Shown: one piece after another, positions 5,450-7,241 of the stretch | Layout: the number at the start of each line of letters is the position of its first letter | Numbering within the stretch: the stretch's first letter is position 1 | Source: an uncultured Clostridia bacterium | GTDB lineage: Bacteria > Bacillota > Clostridia > Christensenellales > Borkfalkiaceae | Assembly: GCA_947627125.1 (NCBI GenBank) | Contig: CANQUY010000090.1 | Coordinates: 1-7,241, forward strand | Direction of reading: 5' to 3' | DNA length: 7,241 nt | The notes under the pieces: generated by a model | Seen by the model: the letters and a program-made list of their open reading frames with translations, nothing else | Told to the model about the DNA's origin: nothing | The model's database searches: none | Translations under genes and position numbers: made by a program

Positions 5450-7241
5450 ATGGAAAGACAGGGCAACATTCGCATTTCAAGCGAAAATATGATGCCGATC
5501 ATCAAAAAATGGCTGTATTCGGAAAAGGACATCTTTCTCCGCGAGATCGTCGCGAACGCTTCGGACGCGATCACAAAGCACAAGAAACTTGCCGAACTCG
5601 GCGATACCGCCGCGGAAGAACAGTACAGGATCACCGTCACGACGGATGACAAGGCGGGGACTTTGACCGTCGAGGACAACGGCATCGGCATGACCGAAGA
5701 GGAAGTGGAGAAGTACATTACGCAGATTGCCTTTTCGGGCGCAGCAGATTTTGTGGAAAAGTACGAAAAGGCGGGCGGAGATGGCATCATCGGCCACTTC
5801 GGCCTCGGATTCTATTCCGCCTATATGGTTTCCGAGAACATTGAGATCTTCACCAAGTCCTATCGGGAGGGGGCAGAGGGTGTGCATTGGGCCTCGGACG
5901 GCAACAGCACCTATACCATTGGTCCCTGCGAGAAGGAGGGCCGCGGCACAAAGATCGTCATGCACATTGCAAAGGAGGAATCGGAATTCCTGCACGAGAG
6001 CGAGATCCGCACCCTTCTCAACAAATATTGCTCCTTCATGCCCTATGAGATCTATCTCAACCCCAAGGAGGACGACAAGCCCGTCAATAACACCCAGCCG
6101 CTCTATCTGAAACAGCCCAAGGACTGCACGGAAGAGGAATACAAAACATTTTACCGCGATACCTTCAACGATTTCAACGAACCGCTCTTCTGGATCCATC
6201 TCAACATGGATTATCCCTTCCGCGTCAAGGGGATCTTGTACTTCCCAAAGGTCAAAAAGCAGGTCGAGCTCGAGCGGGGGCAGGTCAAACTCTACTGCAA
6301 CCAAGTCTACATTGCCGACAATATCAAGGAAGTGATTCCCGAGTTTTTGATGCTCTTGAACGGCGTCATAGATTGCCCCGACATTCCCCTGAACGTTTCC
6401 CGCTCCTTCCTGCAAAACGACAGGCAGGTACAAAAGATCGCCGCGCATATCACCAAGAAGGTCGCGGACAGGCTCACCGAGCTCTACAGAAACGATAGGG
6501 AAAAGTATGAGAACTGCTGGAATGATATCTCCACCTTTGTCAAGTTCGGCTGCATCAAGGACGAGGAATTCTATAAAAAGGTCAAGGAGATCATCATCTT
6601 CAAGAATATCTCGGGCGAATATCGGCCCCTCGAGAGCTATTTCGGCGAGGAAGTGAGCGACGAGGACGCCAAAGAGGGCAAGGAACCGCAGGCCGCGTAC
6701 TATGTTTCCGATGAGAACAAGCAGGCGCAGTATATTAAAATGTTTAAGGACGCAGGGCTCGACGCCATTGTCTGCGATACCTATATCGATCCTCACTTCA
6801 TCAGCTATATCGAATACAAAAATCCCAATCGCGTCAGATTTTTGCGTATCGACGCTGACGTCGCAGGCGCACTGAAGGAGGCGGAGAACGGAAACGACAG
6901 CGACCTCGAGGAGCTCTTCAAAAGAGCTCTCGACGGGAAAAATATCACAATCAAGACGGAAAAACTCAAAAATACGGCCGTTCCCGCTGTCATCAACGTT
7001 TCTGAGTTCATGCGCAGGATGAACGAGATGCACAGCTTCTACAGGATGGGAGAATCTCCCGAGGATCTCACGCTCGTCGTGAACGCCGCTTGCCCGTCCG
7101 TACAGGCGCTCAAAGAGGCGGCGGAGGAGGCCCAAAAAGTGGGCGCGACACAGATCTACTATCTCGCCCTCATGAACTTCCGCCAGCTCACGGCGGAGGA
7201 AACGGAGGACTTCACTGCGGGCTACTCCGATCTGCTCTTAA
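5450..7241 (+). CDS. htpG: Molecular chaperone HtpG (bacterial Hsp90), 3' end outside the window
   Basis: The frame is open from ATG 5450 to the window end (597 full codons, no stop). With a usual length of about 620-640 residues, only the very C-terminus is missing. HtpG is a homodimeric, ATP-driven cytosolic chaperone. The N-terminal GHKL ATPase motifs are all present: LREIVANASDAI with E32 (general base) and N36, VEDNGIGMT with D76 and the glycines, GHFGLGFYSAY (115-125) and GRGTKIVMH. The middle domain carries the ATP-contacting arginine in PLNVSRSFLQ (R318, with Q322 four residues later, matching yeast Arg380/Gln384). The C-terminal dimerisation domain follows, and the charged eukaryotic linker is absent, as expected. 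The N-terminal helix reads IIKKWLYSEKDIFLRE, different from the E. coli type (LMIHSLYSNKEIFLRE) but like forms I recall from gut Clostridia. It is separated from ispH-rpsA by a terminator and is probably transcribed on its own. Confidence 0.96.
   Translation, partial: MERQGNIRISSENMMPIIKKWLYSEKDIFLREIVANASDAITKHKKLAELGDTAAEEQYRITVTTDDKAGTLTVEDNGIGMTEEEVEKYITQIAFSGAADFVEKYEKAGGDGIIGHFGLGFYSAYMVSENIEIFTKSYREGAEGVHWASDGNSTYTIGPCEKEGRGTKIVMHIAKEESEFLHESEIRTLLNKYCSFMPYEIYLNPKEDDKPVNNTQPLYLKQPKDCTEEEYKTFYRDTFNDFNEPLFWIHLNMDYPFRVKGILYFPKVKKQVELERGQVKLYCNQVYIADNIKEVIPEFLMLLNGVIDCPDIPLNVSRSFLQNDRQVQKIAAHITKKVADRLTELYRNDREKYENCWNDISTFVKFGCIKDEEFYKKVKEIIIFKNISGEYRPLESYFGEEVSDEDAKEGKEPQAAYYVSDENKQAQYIKMFKDAGLDAIVCDTYIDPHFISYIEYKNPNRVRFLRIDADVAGALKEAENGNDSDLEELFKRALDGKNITIKTEKLKNTAVPAVINVSEFMRRMNEMHSFYRMGESPEDLTLVVNAACPSVQALKEAAEEAQKVGATQIYYLALMNFRQLTAEETEDFTAGYSDLLL

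Noticed and set aside
5477..7135. Long minus-strand open frame (552 codons) opposite htpG
   Set aside because: It is registered with htpG codons and has no recognisable domain. htpG itself is unmistakable from its ATPase motifs.

Overview
This window looks like a chromosomal housekeeping segment of a Gram-positive anaerobe, most likely class Clostridia (Bacillota) or a close relative. Three things suggest this: strong AGGAGG-type ribosome binding sites, an IspH protein fused to ribosomal protein S1 (a fusion I know from clostridial genomes), and an HI0933-type flavoprotein next to cmk, plsC and ispH-rpsA. Base composition is moderately GC-rich, with a few AT-rich patches inside genes. I see no transposase, integrase, phage gene, CRISPR array, tRNA or rRNA.

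All five genes are on the plus strand. (1) Positions 1-1162: the 3' part of an HI0933/BaiN-family flavoprotein, cut by the window start. (2) 1207-2214: an AroH-type chorismate mutase fused to cytidylate kinase. (3) 2211-3002: a PlsC-type acyltransferase with unusual lysine-rich ends, overlapping the previous gene by ATGA. (4) 3003-5363: a 786-residue IspH-S1 fusion that starts with TTG directly after the plsC stop codon. A clear intrinsic terminator follows at 5382-5407. (5) 5450 to the window end: an HtpG (Hsp90) chaperone lacking only its C-terminal end.

Genes 1-4 look like one transcription unit: the gaps are 44, -4 and 0 nt, and no terminator appears before 5382. Genes 2-4 together join aromatic amino acid synthesis (chorismate to prephenate), CMP/dCMP phosphorylation, phosphatidic acid synthesis, the last step of the MEP isoprenoid pathway, and translation initiation. 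Each is a growth-linked function. htpG has its own ribosome binding site beyond the terminator and is probably a separate unit.

The least ordinary points are the chorismate mutase-cytidylate kinase fusion; the possibility that free S1 is made from inside the ispH-rpsA fusion, where a good promoter match (3544-3572) and a perfect Shine-Dalgarno plus ATG (3802-3821) lie at the domain junction; and a recently duplicated 54-bp repeat encoding the Ala/Glu/Pro linker. I found no convincing sign of a new defence, mobile or RNA-based system.
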